Made by a program: the position numbers and the translations under genes. Source: Cyanobacteria bacterium OH_CBrB_359 (GTDB lineage: Bacteria > Cyanobacteriota > Vampirovibrionia > Gastranaerophilales > Gastranaerophilaceae). From it: a stretch of DNA of 64,000 nucleotides. The stretch lies in contig JAEZET010000004.1 of NCBI GenBank assembly GCA_023433065.1, forward strand, positions 248,001 through 312,000, in the 5' to 3' direction. Positions 7,652-15,691 of the stretch are shown piece after piece. The notes below the pieces were generated by a model. The model saw only the letters and a program-made list of their open reading frames with translations, made no database searches and had not been told where the DNA came from. Within the stretch, counting starts at the first letter, position 1. Each line of letters starts with the position of its first letter.

Positions 7652-9007
7652 ATGGACGAAAAAAGTTACAAATCAAAAGAAGAGCTTATAGCTAGGGCTA
7701 AAGAAGCAATCAATATACCTTTTTGTGAAATTGATAAAATTAATTGCCTTTCAATAACCAAAAATAAAGGTAATGTAGGAAATATGCTTCAAGAGTGTTG
7801 GTTTGGCAAAAAAGCTAATAATAGGCCAGAACCTGATTTCCCAGAGCTAGGTATTGAATTAAAAGTAACTCCTTTTATAACAAATAAATCCCGAAATAAG
7901 ACCGCCAAAGAAAGATTAGTACTAAATATTATTGATTATATGTCCGAGGTGAAGTTAACATTTGAAACCAGTCACTTTTGGAGTAAAAATCAAAAAATCT
8001 TACTAATGTATTATGAGTATTTTAAAAATGCTAAAGTTGCTGATTTTAAAGTATTAGCTACAATTTTGTTTGAATATCCTGAAAAAGATTTAATTATTAT
8101 AAAACAAGATTGGGAAAAAATTATTCAAAAGATAAAAGATGGGAAAGCACATGAATTATCAGAAGGAGATACTTTGTATCTTGGTGCATGTCGTAAAGGT
8201 GCTGGAGGGGATAAAGATTTAACAAATCAGCCTTTTAATCCTCAGAAAGCTAATCGGAGGGCTTTTTGTTTTAAACAGTCTTATATGACTTATATCTTGA
8301 ATAACTATGTTTTTGCCAAAGAAAAAGAAGAATCATTGATAAAAAATAGTAAATCATTGGAACAAGTCAGTTTTGAAGATTATATCTTAAATAAACTGAA
8401 ACCTTTTTATGGTAGAACTCAGGAATCTTTAATTGAAGAATTTAAACTAAATAATAAAATGAAGAATGTTAATGAAAGAATCATTGCATCAATATTAGGA
8501 GTAAAGGGCAGCATAGCTAAAACGGAAGAATTTAAAAAAGCCAATATTGTTCCTAAGACAATAAGAATTGAAAACAATAATACGGTTAAGGAAAGTATGT
8601 CTTTCCCCACATTTGAGTTTAAAGATATTATTAATGAAGAATGGGAGGACTCTTATATGTATAACCTTCTATCAGAAACTAAGTTCTTATTTATAATTTT
8701 TAAATTTGATAAGAATAATTCTTTAATATTTGAAAAAACAATGTTTTGGAATATGCCTAATAAAGACCTTGAAGAAGTTAAAAAAGTATGGGAAGAAACA
8801 GTTAGAATTATTAAACAAGGTGTAAAAATTGAAAAAAAAGGAAACCGAGACTTTAATAACCTTCCAGGGATGTCTTTTAATGATGTATCGCATGTAAGAC
8901 CTCACGGGCAAGATAAAAATGATTGTTTTGAACTACCAGATGGGGCTTCGCTAACAAAACAATGTTTTTGGCTCAGCAATAAGTATATTTCTAAACAAAT
9001 TACGTAA
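7652..9007 (+). CDS. Sau3AI/MutH-family type II restriction endonuclease
   Basis: This 451-residue protein has the two-domain size of Sau3AI. The N-terminal half carries KGNVGNMLQECWFG and then PDFPELGIELKVTP. Asp62, Glu69 and Lys71 have the same spacing as the MutH active site (Asp70, Glu77, Lys79). The C-terminal half (about 230-451) looks like a diverged copy of the fold, as in Sau3AI, where the second domain binds DNA without cutting. Such enzymes cleave GATC. A strong GGGGGTGAGAG ribosome site precedes the ATG. The gene is divergent from the C5 methyltransferase that must protect the host. No separate controller protein gene is seen. Confidence 0.88.
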   Translation: MDEKSYKSKEELIARAKEAINIPFCEIDKINCLSITKNKGNVGNMLQECWFGKKANNRPEPDFPELGIELKVTPFITNKSRNKTAKERLVLNIIDYMSEVKLTFETSHFWSKNQKILLMYYEYFKNAKVADFKVLATILFEYPEKDLIIIKQDWEKIIQKIKDGKAHELSEGDTLYLGACRKGAGGDKDLTNQPFNPQKANRRAFCFKQSYMTYILNNYVFAKEKEESLIKNSKSLEQVSFEDYILNKLKPFYGRTQESLIEEFKLNNKMKNVNERIIASILGVKGSIAKTEEFKKANIVPKTIRIENNNTVKESMSFPTFEFKDIINEEWEDSYMYNLLSETKFLFIIFKFDKNNSLIFEKTMFWNMPNKDLEEVKKVWEETVRIIKQGVKIEKKGNRDFNNLPGMSFNDVSHVRPHGQDKNDCFELPDGASLTKQCFWLSNKYISKQIT

Positions 9008-9180
9008 TTGCTCTATATTAGGTATAAAATAGCCGATTCTATGCTTTGTGACATGGTTAATTCTTGGTTTTGGTAGAAAAAATATTAGAAACGATATTTA
9101 TTATTGCCTTTGAGTTGTGAACTTAAAAAAAAGTTGACCCACTTATATAATAGTATTAATTATAAATAGAGCAGTGTGAC

Positions 9181-10659
9181 ATGAAACATATAATAAAGAT
9201 TTTAGAAAATAAAGGAGCTATGTTATCAGCAGATTTGTCTGTTGAACTTCAGAATACTTTAAATATAACGTCGGCAACTGCTAGAAAAAGAATTGAAAGA
9301 GCCATTTCAAAACCAAATTCACCAATAAAATATATTTTGAATCTTAATTTCCCTCATAACGCAAGGTTTATCTACTTAAAGAAAGATGAAAAAAATCAAT
9401 TATTTTTTGAAAATTTATATTTAGCTTTAAATAAAACTAATTCAGTATATGCACATTCTTTAAATACCTTAATTGCAAAAAATGGGATTATAAAGTGGAA
9501 TAGATTTAGGATTTTATCAGGAAGTCCTGATAAAATAGTTGGACATTTGAGCTACAGAAAAGTATTACAGCGTCTTTTAGATATTGATATATGTAGAACT
9601 TTTGAACAAAATGGCGAACAATATATTAAGTTAATGGATAATGATGAAACATCAGAGGAAAGTGCTTATGCACAAAACAAAATTGAAGAAATTATAATCT
9701 CTTCTACCAAAGATTGGCTAAAAAAAATGGGTTTAGTCAGTTATAGAACGGTTGATGTGAAAAATGAATTCGGTTCTTTTGGATGGGATATAACAGCTCC
9801 TAGCTATATTAGTCCTTTTAGAAATGGGGAAAAACATGGCTTTGTTGTTACAGATGTGATATTTAATATAATTGATGAAGATTGTCTAAAATATTTTTTG
9901 CATAAAGTAAAAATTATAAAATCACAAAAAAATATGTATCCATTTATCCCAATACTTATTGCTAAATTCTTTACTAAAGAAGCTTACGCATTAGGAAAAA
10001 GTTACGGATTAATTTTGGTAACTCCTGAAGTTTTATTTGGCGAAAAAACTGGAGAATTATTAAATAATCTTTTAAAATGCTTAACAAATGCTGCATCAGT
10101 TGCGATAAACGATTTAGAAAAGTTTATGGATATATATGACCAACTTTCCAAGATAAAAGGTGCATCTATAAATTTGCAGGGGGATTTATTTGAGTTTATT
10201 ACTGCTCATTGTGTAAAACAAATTTTTGAAGGGTCAATTGATATAGGTAAAAGAATCTCAATTCCCGGTGAATTGTCTAGTAAAGAGATAGATGTTATGC
10301 TTGTAACTAATACAAACAGTTTATATTTCTTTGAATGCAAAGGCTATAATATAAAAAATCGCATTACAAAAGAAGAGATTGAATATTGGCTTGAAAAGAT
10401 TAAATTTGTATGGAAATGGTTGAAAGAACAACGTAAAGATTTGATGGGGCGTAAAATAATATTTGAATTTATTACAACTAGTGATTTTTATGACGACGCG
10501 AAAATGTTGTTAGATGAAGAAAAAACTAAAGTAAAAAAATATTCTATTTCATATAAAAATGGAGAGGATTTTATTAACTTTATAAATGAAAGTAATCTAA
10601 TAAACATGAATAAAATAATAAAAACATTAAAACAACATTATTTAAACCTTACAATGTAA
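9181..10659 (+). CDS. Winged-helix protein with C-terminal PD-(D/E)XK nuclease-like domain
   Basis: The 492-residue protein is not one I can name. The N-terminal 150 residues look like one or two winged-helix domains (TSATARKRIERAI, then a second segment ending in EQYIKL). The C-terminal part has a restriction-endonuclease-like core: Glu338 in a helix (GDLFEF), Asp371 in EIDVML, and Glu385-x-Lys387 in FFECKGY. That order and spacing fits PD-(D/E)XK nucleases. A promoter-like TTGACC lies near 9134. It runs towards the TIGR04141-family gene with a 15-bp gap between the two stops. The nuclease fold is well supported by motif; its target and any partner are not known. Confidence 0.6.
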   Translation: MKHIIKILENKGAMLSADLSVELQNTLNITSATARKRIERAISKPNSPIKYILNLNFPHNARFIYLKKDEKNQLFFENLYLALNKTNSVYAHSLNTLIAKNGIIKWNRFRILSGSPDKIVGHLSYRKVLQRLLDIDICRTFEQNGEQYIKLMDNDETSEESAYAQNKIEEIIISSTKDWLKKMGLVSYRTVDVKNEFGSFGWDITAPSYISPFRNGEKHGFVVTDVIFNIIDEDCLKYFLHKVKIIKSQKNMYPFIPILIAKFFTKEAYALGKSYGLILVTPEVLFGEKTGELLNNLLKCLTNAASVAINDLEKFMDIYDQLSKIKGASINLQGDLFEFITAHCVKQIFEGSIDIGKRISIPGELSSKEIDVMLVTNTNSLYFFECKGYNIKNRITKEEIEYWLEKIKFVWKWLKEQRKDLMGRKIIFEFITTSDFYDDAKMLLDEEKTKVKKYSISYKNGEDFINFINESNLINMNKIIKTLKQHYLNLTM

Positions 10660-10674
10660 TTATATTCTCAATAT

Positions 10675-12294
10675 TTAAATATCTAAATTTAGGATATTTT
10701 TTAATTTTACTTCATACCCCATATTTTTAAGACTCCTTGCCGCATACCTAATTGATACTTGGCTAAAGAAAGGAATTTTAGGTCTGGTTTCGTTGAATTT
10801 ATTTATAATGCCAAAAATTATTGTATAGTTAGAAGAATTATAGTTTTCATCAATAAAATCCCCATATCCATGTTCTAATAATTTTTCTTTCCACTTATCT
10901 CTAAAAGAACTATCTAAAAGTGCTTCCGCAGATACTATTGCTTGATTAAATAAATGACTTAGTTGGGACGAACCTGCATTTTTTTTAATATGTATTATTT
11001 CTTTATTTTGTGTCAAAACATCGCAAACTTCAATTTTATTACCACTTCCGCCACCGAAAGAAATTTCTCCAATTATATGTATCAATGCTGAGTTGCCATT
11101 ATTCGAAAACTCTGTATTGTAAGCTCCTTCATCATAATTAGAACGACCATTTGAGTTATAATTATGAAATTCTAAATCACTAATTTCTATTTGTGAATAA
11201 TCATGCTTAACTGTTTGTACAAAATCATTATCAATTTTGTACCATTTTCCGTTATTTAAACAATATGAGTTACCATTATATTCTATTTCAGCAATTAGAC
11301 ATTTCAGACCAGACCAAGTATATAATTTAGTATAATCAATAGCAGATATCGCCCTGATTTCTTTATTCTTAAATCTATCAATAGATGAAATAGGTTGTTC
11401 TTCAATAGTTGCAATAAAATCTTCTATATCTATATCTTTATATTCTTCTCTACTGCCAGAATATTTAAAACAATGAAGTGTTTCCCAAGAAATTACTTCA
11501 GGAATAGCCATCCACACATTTTCAAATTGTCTTTGATTAATTAAATCTATTAGAAAAGCATCAAGTGATGAGTGCAAACTCTTATCTTTTACTGCTTGAA
11601 TATTGTCAATCCAGTCAAAAGCGTCTTTATAAGAAGTATCAAGAAATTTTTCATAGCATAAATCTAAAAATTCTTCGATATTGTCTATATTTTTTTCAAC
11701 AGCTAAACTAAAAATATCCCCACCAGTTATAATAGCTTTTTCAAAACATTCTTCTTTTGTAGATGCAGTTAAATTTTTAACTAAATCACGGTCTACATCA
11801 AATCCAAAGTCAGTTATTTTTCCACTTTTAGGAATTTGTTCTTGGCTTTGTTTTTGGTTACCGCCGATATTTATTTTTGAAATCTTTCTTAATTCATTTT
11901 CCTGAACACTATTAAGGACTATTTTTAATCCGAACTGTTCTTCAAGTACGCCTTCTTTAAATAAATTTTTTGCATATCCAAATGTAATAGCAAAAGTCCG
12001 TATAACACCTTGGTAATTGCGTTTTACTAACAATACAACTCTTGAATTCGCTTGTAATAGTCTTTGATTATCTAAGTTGAAGAAGCTGTTAAGCCATTGC
12101 GGAGGGTGAATACTTGAAGGGACATAATATGCCACTTTTTCAATTCCATATTCTTGTAAAACATCTAACTCTTCCTTAAAAATGGCATCATCTGGTATTC
12201 CTGTTTTTATAAGATAAATGGATAATTTATTTTTTGCCAAACTAATACCTCCTCTTGAATCATACATGCTGATATCCAGTTGTATATTGCCCAT
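10675..12294 (-). CDS. TIGR04141/DUF6119-family protein, defence-island associated
   Basis: This 539-residue protein matches the sporadically distributed TIGR04141 family from memory. It has an N-terminal LSIYLIKTG, a PPQWLNSFF segment, the hallmark FAITFGYAKNLF, and EEQFGLKIVLN about residue 120. Its C-terminus has the family's conserved block IEVCDVLTQ, HIKKNAGSSQLSHLFNQA and then FRDKW. That block has a nuclease-like Glu/Lys arrangement, but I cannot identify a complete active site. The family is found in restriction and defence islands without a proven activity. Here it is the last gene before the tRNA attachment site and converges on the winged-helix nuclease-like gene. Confidence 0.75.
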   Translation of the reverse strand: MGNIQLDISMYDSRGGISLAKNKLSIYLIKTGIPDDAIFKEELDVLQEYGIEKVAYYVPSSIHPPQWLNSFFNLDNQRLLQANSRVVLLVKRNYQGVIRTFAITFGYAKNLFKEGVLEEQFGLKIVLNSVQENELRKISKINIGGNQKQSQEQIPKSGKITDFGFDVDRDLVKNLTASTKEECFEKAIITGGDIFSLAVEKNIDNIEEFLDLCYEKFLDTSYKDAFDWIDNIQAVKDKSLHSSLDAFLIDLINQRQFENVWMAIPEVISWETLHCFKYSGSREEYKDIDIEDFIATIEEQPISSIDRFKNKEIRAISAIDYTKLYTWSGLKCLIAEIEYNGNSYCLNNGKWYKIDNDFVQTVKHDYSQIEISDLEFHNYNSNGRSNYDEGAYNTEFSNNGNSALIHIIGEISFGGGSGNKIEVCDVLTQNKEIIHIKKNAGSSQLSHLFNQAIVSAEALLDSSFRDKWKEKLLEHGYGDFIDENYNSSNYTIIFGIINKFNETRPKIPFFSQVSIRYAARSLKNMGYEVKLKNILNLDI

Positions 12295-12429
12295 GTGTCT
12301 AACTAGAATTACATATTGATTAATAATAATGGAATTTAAATGGATTTGTATTTCTATAAGAGATGTTATATGCTTGCAAAATAAGATAGGGTTTTAAGCT
12401 TTTTTAAAGGCATCTCATAATTGATAAAA

Positions 12430-12452
12430 TACCCAAGATTGTACCCAAGATT
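12430..12452 (+). repeat. Two direct repeats, candidate integrase arm-type sites
   Basis: TACCCAAGATT occurs at 12,430-12,440 and again at 12,442-12,452. The spacing is 12 bp, close to one helical turn, and lies about 115 bp inside the tRNA-derived end of the element. Tn916-like integrases bind such direct repeats with their N-terminal domain. The function is inferred from position. Confidence 0.45.
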
Positions 12453-12567
12453 AAAATGGCATTTAACAGCATTCTACAACACTTAACAATATATTAAATT
12501 CTTGATAAGCTTACTAGACAACATATTTCAACATGTAATAACCCTAAAACGTAGTCCCAGTAAGCCA

Positions 12568-12612
12568 CTCATAACCCGAAGGTCGTTGGTTCAAATCCAG
12601 CCTCCGCAACCA
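12568..12612 (+). other. 3' half of an initiator tRNA-fMet (CAT) gene, element attachment site
   Basis: The sequence starts at the anticodon loop (CTCATAA, anticodon 12,570-12,572). It continues with CCC and GAAGGTCG, an intact T-arm (GTTGG, TTCAAAT, CCAGC), and the acceptor 3' strand ending in CCA. The CCC after the loop is typical of initiator tRNA, where three G-C pairs stack under the loop. The upstream bases do not pair: the expected GGG is GCCA-like, and there is no D-arm or acceptor 5' strand. This is therefore a half gene of the kind left when an integrase recombines inside a tRNA gene. The complete copy should be outside the window to the left. Confidence 0.85.
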
Positions 12613-12619
12613 ATATAAT

Positions 12620-12653
12620 AAGGCTTTTGAGTTTCGGTTTAAAAGTCTTTTTT
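12620..12653 (+). terminator. Rho-independent terminator after the tRNA fragment
   Basis: AAGGCTTTT (12,620-12,628) pairs with AAAAGTCTT (12,641-12,649), with one G-U pair, and runs into a T-tract to 12,653. It is probably the original terminator of the initiator tRNA gene, now following only the 3' half. The remaining 350 bp to the next gene is AT-rich and shows no gene or clear signal. Confidence 0.75.
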
Positions 12654-13000
12654 AGTGTCTAGTGCAAGTTTAAACAAGCCTAATTGCTTTTTAATAAAAC
12701 CTCGGTTAATACATTAACTACTTTAATATAAAGGCATATCTCTATGTAGCTCACAATATTACTCAATTGTCTAAAATATAATTACCCAACAGAGTATTAT
12801 TCTTTTTAAAATTAATAGTATATTTTTTCTTAATCGTCTTTGGCTCAATTATTAAATAGTTTTATCTTATATTACCCAGTTAGGTGATATTTGCTTCATA
12901 AAAATATAAGTATTATTTGTAGAAACTAAAAAAATGTTAATATAAACCTTGCTAAACATATATTGTTTTAACGGCATAATTTTACAAAGGAAAAACTAAA

Positions 13001-14503
13001 TTGGACTCAACTTTTTTAAAGATAGCTTTTAATAAACCTCAGGTACAGTTAACTTCATACTCTGCAGATAAAAATTCTGAAGTTGCCAATATTGCTTTAC
13101 CTAAAACAGATATATTTGATAAATTTACGAATCAGAGTGAAGTAATAGTGAATATGAATAAACCATCTTCCGGGCCGTCCCAAAATGTTAAATATTTATC
13201 TAAAAGAAAAAAGATAATATTGTTTTCTGCTTCTTCTTTAATATTGATAGGGGGTATTATCACATTAGTGCCTAATATCAGAAAAAGTAAAAATCTTGAT
13301 TTTTCTTATATAAAAGATATAGCAATAGATATGGGCAATTCAATTGGCGAGAAAATAGCACCCGAAAAGTTAAAATGTATTATGGGGCAAAATGAACTAT
13401 TATCTATATTGCCTAAGATGAAAAATAAAAATTATGTTTCTTCTTTTGAAAATATAAATGCAGGAATTTTTAAAATTGATTTGCATTCTCATTCTAATTA
13501 TTCAGATGGGGTTGGCAACGTCGAAGATTTGTTAAATCAAGCAGCAGAATATGGAAATAAATTATTCTCAAAAACAGGTGAAAAATTTATTTTTGCATTG
13601 AGTGACCACGATGAAATCGAAGGTGTAAAAAAGGCATTACAATTAATAGTTAAAAACCCCGACAAATATAAAAATGTAAGATTTGTTCCTTCGGTAGAAT
13701 TAAGTTTTGTTCATAAATCTCAAAAGTCAGGGAATCAAACTGAAGGATCTGAACTTTTAGCTCATTGTATAAATCCCTTTTCTAAAAATTTAAATAACTT
13801 TATTAAAAATTTACATCAAAAACGAATGAATATGATAGAAAGGTCATTAATAGAACTTTCATCAGAAATTGATGATACAAAATTTTTAATGGAGGAGATG
13901 AGGGGGTATTATTTAAAAATACCAAATGAAAATTTTGCTTATAACCTTCATTGGAGAATTTTTAATTACGCACAAATCAAAAGGCGAATTTCTAAAATCG
14001 CAGCTGAACAAAATAAAAATCCTGAAGTTTTATACAAAGAATTAATGCAAAAATTTATGATAAATAAAAATAATAAATCTCCCGAGAATTTCGATAAAAT
14101 GCTAAAAACAAATGATATACATACTAATACACCCTCTTTTGATTCTAAAGTTGATGAAATATGCAAAAGATGCTTCCCTGAGATATTAGAAAACAGAATA
14201 GTTGCATCAGGTGAAAATTCTTTTGAAGACATAATAGAAATGGCTGAAAAAGAAAAAGATTTGTGTTTAGGATTTGCTCACCCTTATTTTTTTACAAGAA
14301 ATTTTTATGATCCAAAACCAGTAATTGAAGATTATATAAAAAAATCAAAAGGTTACCTAAAAACAACAGAAAGGTATCATCAATCCTATCCGAACTGGTT
14401 AAAAAAAGAGGATATCGAGGCTGTAAATGAAATGCTGGATAAAGAAAATTTATTATTTTTTGGAGGTAGAGATAACCACTCCCCAATCTTTATAAATATT
14501 TAA
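13001..14503 (+). CDS. Membrane-anchored PHP-domain phosphoesterase
   Basis: The protein has 500 residues from a TTG start, preceded by AAAGGA nine bases upstream. After about 70 low-complexity residues there is one membrane segment at about 72-92 (IILFSASSLILIGGI). The rest forms a PHP metal-dependent phosphoesterase. DLHSHSNYSDG at 160-170 gives the first metal ligands. It is followed by LSDHDEIEG, VPSVELSF, GFAHPYF and finally GGRDNHSP, which together supply the His/Asp/Glu set for a multi-metal centre. The domain has a long helical insertion between the VELSF and HPYF blocks. PHP proteins hydrolyse phosphate esters such as histidinol phosphate or nucleotides; the substrate here is unknown. 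It is the first chromosomal gene beyond the element end. Confidence 0.75.
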   Translation: MDSTFLKIAFNKPQVQLTSYSADKNSEVANIALPKTDIFDKFTNQSEVIVNMNKPSSGPSQNVKYLSKRKKIILFSASSLILIGGIITLVPNIRKSKNLDFSYIKDIAIDMGNSIGEKIAPEKLKCIMGQNELLSILPKMKNKNYVSSFENINAGIFKIDLHSHSNYSDGVGNVEDLLNQAAEYGNKLFSKTGEKFIFALSDHDEIEGVKKALQLIVKNPDKYKNVRFVPSVELSFVHKSQKSGNQTEGSELLAHCINPFSKNLNNFIKNLHQKRMNMIERSLIELSSEIDDTKFLMEEMRGYYLKIPNENFAYNLHWRIFNYAQIKRRISKIAAEQNKNPEVLYKELMQKFMINKNNKSPENFDKMLKTNDIHTNTPSFDSKVDEICKRCFPEILENRIVASGENSFEDIIEMAEKEKDLCLGFAHPYFFTRNFYDPKPVIEDYIKKSKGYLKTTERYHQSYPNWLKKEDIEAVNEMLDKENLLFFGGRDNHSPIFINI

Positions 14504-14618
14504 TGCCTACTGTTTAATGCAGTTGTATCTTTTATTATTACTGTCAAGCCACGCATAATTGTGATTTTCACATATTTTTAGGCTACTTAAACAACATATA
14601 TTTTAAATTGCAGAAAAA

Positions 14619-15551
14619 CTATAAATTATATTTTTTTATTAATAATGGGACAATCTCATCCCAGGCAGCAGAAGAAGGATGTGGAGTTATTGCAAAATCG
14701 GGTCTGACCCTATCTTCTGGTTTATCCATAATTCTTCCTGTTAATTCTTTCGTTAAAATTACTGTCATTCCTGAATCAATTATTTTTTGCCAATGTGATT
14801 TGTTTGTAACCAAAGAAAATTGAAATTCATCCATACTTTCATGCCGAGAATTTAAATCATTTGGAGAATCCGAATAAACTAAAATAACAAATTTTGCATG
14901 AGGAAAAATTTCTTTTAATTTTTTGTTTATAGCTAAAAAATAATTTTCACATATAATCCAAGATTCCTGAAAAGAAAGCGAATTAAAATATTTTTCATAT
15001 TTCTTATATTTATAATACTTAACTGTATAAAAAACGTCTGCAAATGAATTTTTAATTCCAGGCAAAAGTCCTTGCTCTCTTAAAAAATCCAAACTGGTAC
15101 TATTAAAAGGTCTTGTTCTGTTAATGTGGTCATACATATAAGTATAGAATATATATTCTGGTTCTTCTTTCAAAATATTTATATTATGCTCGGCAAATAA
15201 AGTAGATAAAATATTAGCCGGACCATATCCGAGGTCGCTCAAAACATAAATTGGTCTATGTGTTAAGTTAGCAAGCTTATATCCTAAAGTTTTGTCACGG
15301 GTGAGTCCATGTCCATATGTATAAGAACAGCCCAACAGTAAAATAGGCTTTTGTGTGGACTCTTCGGAATACTTTATCCTATCGTTGATTATGAGGTTAA
15401 AAGAATTTGTATCAATTTGAGTTTTATATTGTGGAAAACGTAAATGGTTAGAAGGGTAAAAAATAAAATTATAAATATATATTTCAAATAGCAGTAAGAT
15501 AAAACCGACCGCCAAGATATTGAACAGTAATATTATAAAAAACTTTTTCAT
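14619..15551 (-). CDS. SGNH/GDSL-like hydrolase with N-terminal membrane anchor
   Basis: The protein has 310 residues. A hydrophobic signal-anchor covers about residues 5-32. LLLGCSYTYGHG places the nucleophile Ser76 in the first SGNH block, and a C-terminal PHPSSAAWDEIV supplies the catalytic His. The family includes esterases and acyltransferases of extracytoplasmic polysaccharides. A diverged paralogue is at 35,103-36,083 and a decayed copy at 17,193-17,470. The neighbouring gene encodes a GT-C type glycosyltransferase, so a surface glycan substrate is plausible. The catalytic Asp usually found three residues before His is not obvious here. Confidence 0.65.
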   Translation of the reverse strand: MKKFFIILLFNILAVGFILLLFEIYIYNFIFYPSNHLRFPQYKTQIDTNSFNLIINDRIKYSEESTQKPILLLGCSYTYGHGLTRDKTLGYKLANLTHRPIYVLSDLGYGPANILSTLFAEHNINILKEEPEYIFYTYMYDHINRTRPFNSTSLDFLREQGLLPGIKNSFADVFYTVKYYKYKKYEKYFNSLSFQESWIICENYFLAINKKLKEIFPHAKFVILVYSDSPNDLNSRHESMDEFQFSLVTNKSHWQKIIDSGMTVILTKELTGRIMDKPEDRVRPDFAITPHPSSAAWDEIVPLLIKKYNL

Positions 15552-15691
15552 TCTTACTTTAAACCAGAATAATTATACTAATGATTTTTCCAAAATTATA
15601 ACAAGTTTATTTTGATAATTCAAATAAAGATTTATTGAATTTTTTCTACAGAAAGCAACTTATAATATTAAAATAATGACTTTGCAATTAA

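Noticed and set aside
12551..12612. A complete tRNA gene
   Set aside because: Only the anticodon loop 3' side, T-arm and acceptor 3' strand are present; no D-arm or acceptor 5' strand can be found upstream.
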